Origin: Pseudoscleropodium purum
Taxonomy: Eukaryota; Streptophyta; Bryopsida; Hypnales; Brachytheciaceae
Direction: 5' to 3'
Assembly: GCA_963969395.1 (NCBI GenBank)
Contig: OZ017797.1
Span: 21,762,001 to 21,826,000, forward strand
DNA: 64,000 nt
Shown here in pieces: positions 62,721-64,000 of the stretch (within the stretch, counting starts at the first letter, position 1; the number at the start of each line of letters is the position of its first letter). The notes beneath the pieces were generated by a model, which was not told where the DNA came from, did not search any database, and saw only the letters and a list, made by a program, of their open reading frames with translations. The position numbers and the translations under genes are program-made.

Positions 62721-63425
62721 TGCGCCGTAGTGATTTAAACGTCTCCTAAAAATTCTTCTGCTCCTACTGCTTCTTAGGTCCAAGGTTAATTCTACTAGCG
62801 ATAAGCTTCTACTTGGACTACGCCTTTGCTTGGACACCTCTTCTAAATATGATTTCTTCACTTCCATTGATGTCTTCGAATGAGAAAGGTATTCATATGA
62901 ATTGGGGGACACCTTAGTTTCTACATGCCAACTTGGGTCCGAGGAATTAAGGTCAGATGCATTAGTGTCTTCAAATGAAATTTCTACTTCTCTATATTTT
63001 GCAATTTTGCCTCTTGGTTCACTGGTTTTGCCAAACACATCACGAAAAGTATTGCAAACTAACTCCGTTGATGTTCTGTTTCCTCGTGTCTCCACGTTAA
63101 GGACATTTGCTAAATCGTCTTCCACTATCATAGCATGTGCTTTTTTGAAAGGAAGTACTATTGCTCCTAGCCAAGGGCATTCAATTCTAGTATTCTTTTG
63201 CCATTGAGTGTTGTAGCTTTCACCCTAGTTCCTATTGGTGGACTTGCACAATAGTGATTCAATCCAAACCATTGAAGTTGGAGTGAAGGAGAGCAAAGTA
63301 GGATCTAAGGATAGAAGAGTGGCTGGAACCTTGACGTCGTCCACTTGAATGACTTCTTCACCCTTCCCTTGGTTGTTGACCAAACTTCGAGTATAAAGTA
63401 CTCTAAGTAAGTTTCTCTCCCCAAT
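62721..63425 (-). pseudogene. First and longest coding segment of the decaying gene
   Basis: About 235 codons stay open, interrupted once by TAG (63225-63227). The sequence on both sides of the stop keeps protein-like composition (upstream GEEVIQVDDVKVPATLLSLD, downstream IECPWLGAIVLPFKKAHA). The C-terminal part is Ser/Arg-rich (SKQRRSPSRSLSL, RSSRSRRIFRRR). The frame stops at 62718-62720. A possible GAAG|GTGAGC donor is just beyond, near 62710. If one allows for decay this is an exon. No known domain identified. Confidence 0.55.
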
Positions 63426-64000
63426 TCAAAAGAGACCAAAGTATCAAAATTGCAATTTCAATTCCTCTCATGCTCAATAATGTTGCACACTATATGTCCT
63501 TATTGCAACTATGAAAAATAAATCTTGGAAGGTAGCTGACTTGAAAACAGTGAAACGTAGGTCAGGAAAGCGTCCACAACTATTTCAAACGAAAAATACG
63601 TTCATCCGCTAGATGTGCATGCTTGCCCTAAACCTCCTTAGCTGTCTAGAATCTTGTGCCTTGAATTTTCTTTCCCAAATGCATTGCTCTGAGGCCTAAG
63701 ACACAGCTATGGATGTTTCCTCGCTCTAAAGCCTGTTGATTTCCACTTTTTCTGACGGTAGTGTTTGTTATTTTGCATCAAAAAAGAAGTACCATATTTT
63801 ATCATACCAAATGTCAAGAGCCATTATTTTGCTTGACACTAAGCGCAACCATTTTACTATTACTTAGACCATACCGTATTCTATCCAAAAAAGGACTACC
63901 GCATCTGCTCGACTAGGTTTCCTTAATGCCATGTATTGAAGGAGTAGAATTTACTCATGAGGCTCGTAGAGGGATGAGCTTGTCCAAAATTTTGTCAACC
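63426..64000. other. Right-edge sequence, possibly upstream exons of the decaying gene
   Basis: Composition is similar to the preceding pseudogene, but I could not follow a continuous reading frame here. Confidence 0.3.

Larger units (their letters stand above)
59338..63425 (-). pseudogene. Decaying multi-exon gene, family unidentified
   Basis: Coding-like segments on the minus strand, in gene order: 63425-62721, ~62375-62274, 62075-61764, ~61612-61255, 61076-60786, 60696-59822 and 59439-59338. Several end at good donors (62274 GAG|GTAAGG, 61764 AAAG|GTATGC) or start after an acceptor (59439, TTTATTGCAG). Reading frames persist but are broken by single in-frame stops, for example TAG at 63225-63227, TAG at 59993-59995, TAA at 60206-60208 and TAG at 60329-60331. 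There is a frameshift near 60340. Composition is hydrophilic and charged with Ser/Arg-rich parts (KQRRSPSRSLSL, HQRHRSSESSRH), like chromatin or RNA-processing proteins. I do not recognise the family. Confidence 0.6.

Noticed and set aside
1..64000. CRISPR arrays, bacterial operons or ribosome-binding sites
   Set aside because: The repeats are tandem or transposon-derived without regular spacers, and the genes are spliced plant nuclear genes.
1..64000. Canonical tRNA or rRNA genes
   Set aside because: Scanning for B-box sequences found only the degenerate pair in repeat R. No cloverleaf or rRNA motif was supportable by eye.

Overview
This window is nuclear DNA from a land plant. Two spliced genes have plant orthologues, a plant-type LTR-retrotransposon primer-binding site is present, and most of the sequence is AT-rich intergenic DNA full of small transposons. 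The divergence of the two proteins from the flowering-plant versions I know, and the AT-rich repeat landscape, would fit a non-flowering plant (bryophyte, lycophyte or fern). That is inference and I cannot name the species.

Layout. 1-850 has telomere-like boxes and may be the upstream region of a gene outside the window. 850-20480 is AT-rich and gene-free, but carries several delimited DNA transposons: foldback elements, a CACTA-type MITE, a hAT-type element, a 12-bp satellite, and two members of a ~0.93 kb family flanked by TTAA. 20480-25460 is a gene island: a GC-richer upstream region and a four-exon gene for a BTB/POZ plus WD40/YVTN-type beta-propeller protein. 25460-36870 is intergenic, with tandem repeats and two copies of a long dispersed repeat, one of them split by a TTAA element. 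36879-44195 is a retrotransposon zone: a solo LTR with a 5-bp target duplication and, in the opposite orientation, a second LTR of the same family followed by a primer-binding site and a broken coiled-coil reading frame. 44200-52370 is intergenic, with further TTAA-element copies. 52377-55544 (minus) is a six-exon S-formylglutathione hydrolase gene. 59338-63425 (minus) is an unidentified multi-exon coding remnant with recurrent in-frame stops.

How the genes relate. The two intact genes are unrelated: one is a putative ubiquitin-ligase adaptor or scaffold, the other is the last enzyme of glutathione-dependent formaldehyde detoxification. Nothing suggests joint regulation. The most notable signal is the ~0.93 kb family with CCCCTAAA-type inverted ends and TTAA target duplications (piggyBac-like hallmarks). 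One insertion is proved by two empty paralogous sites in the same window.
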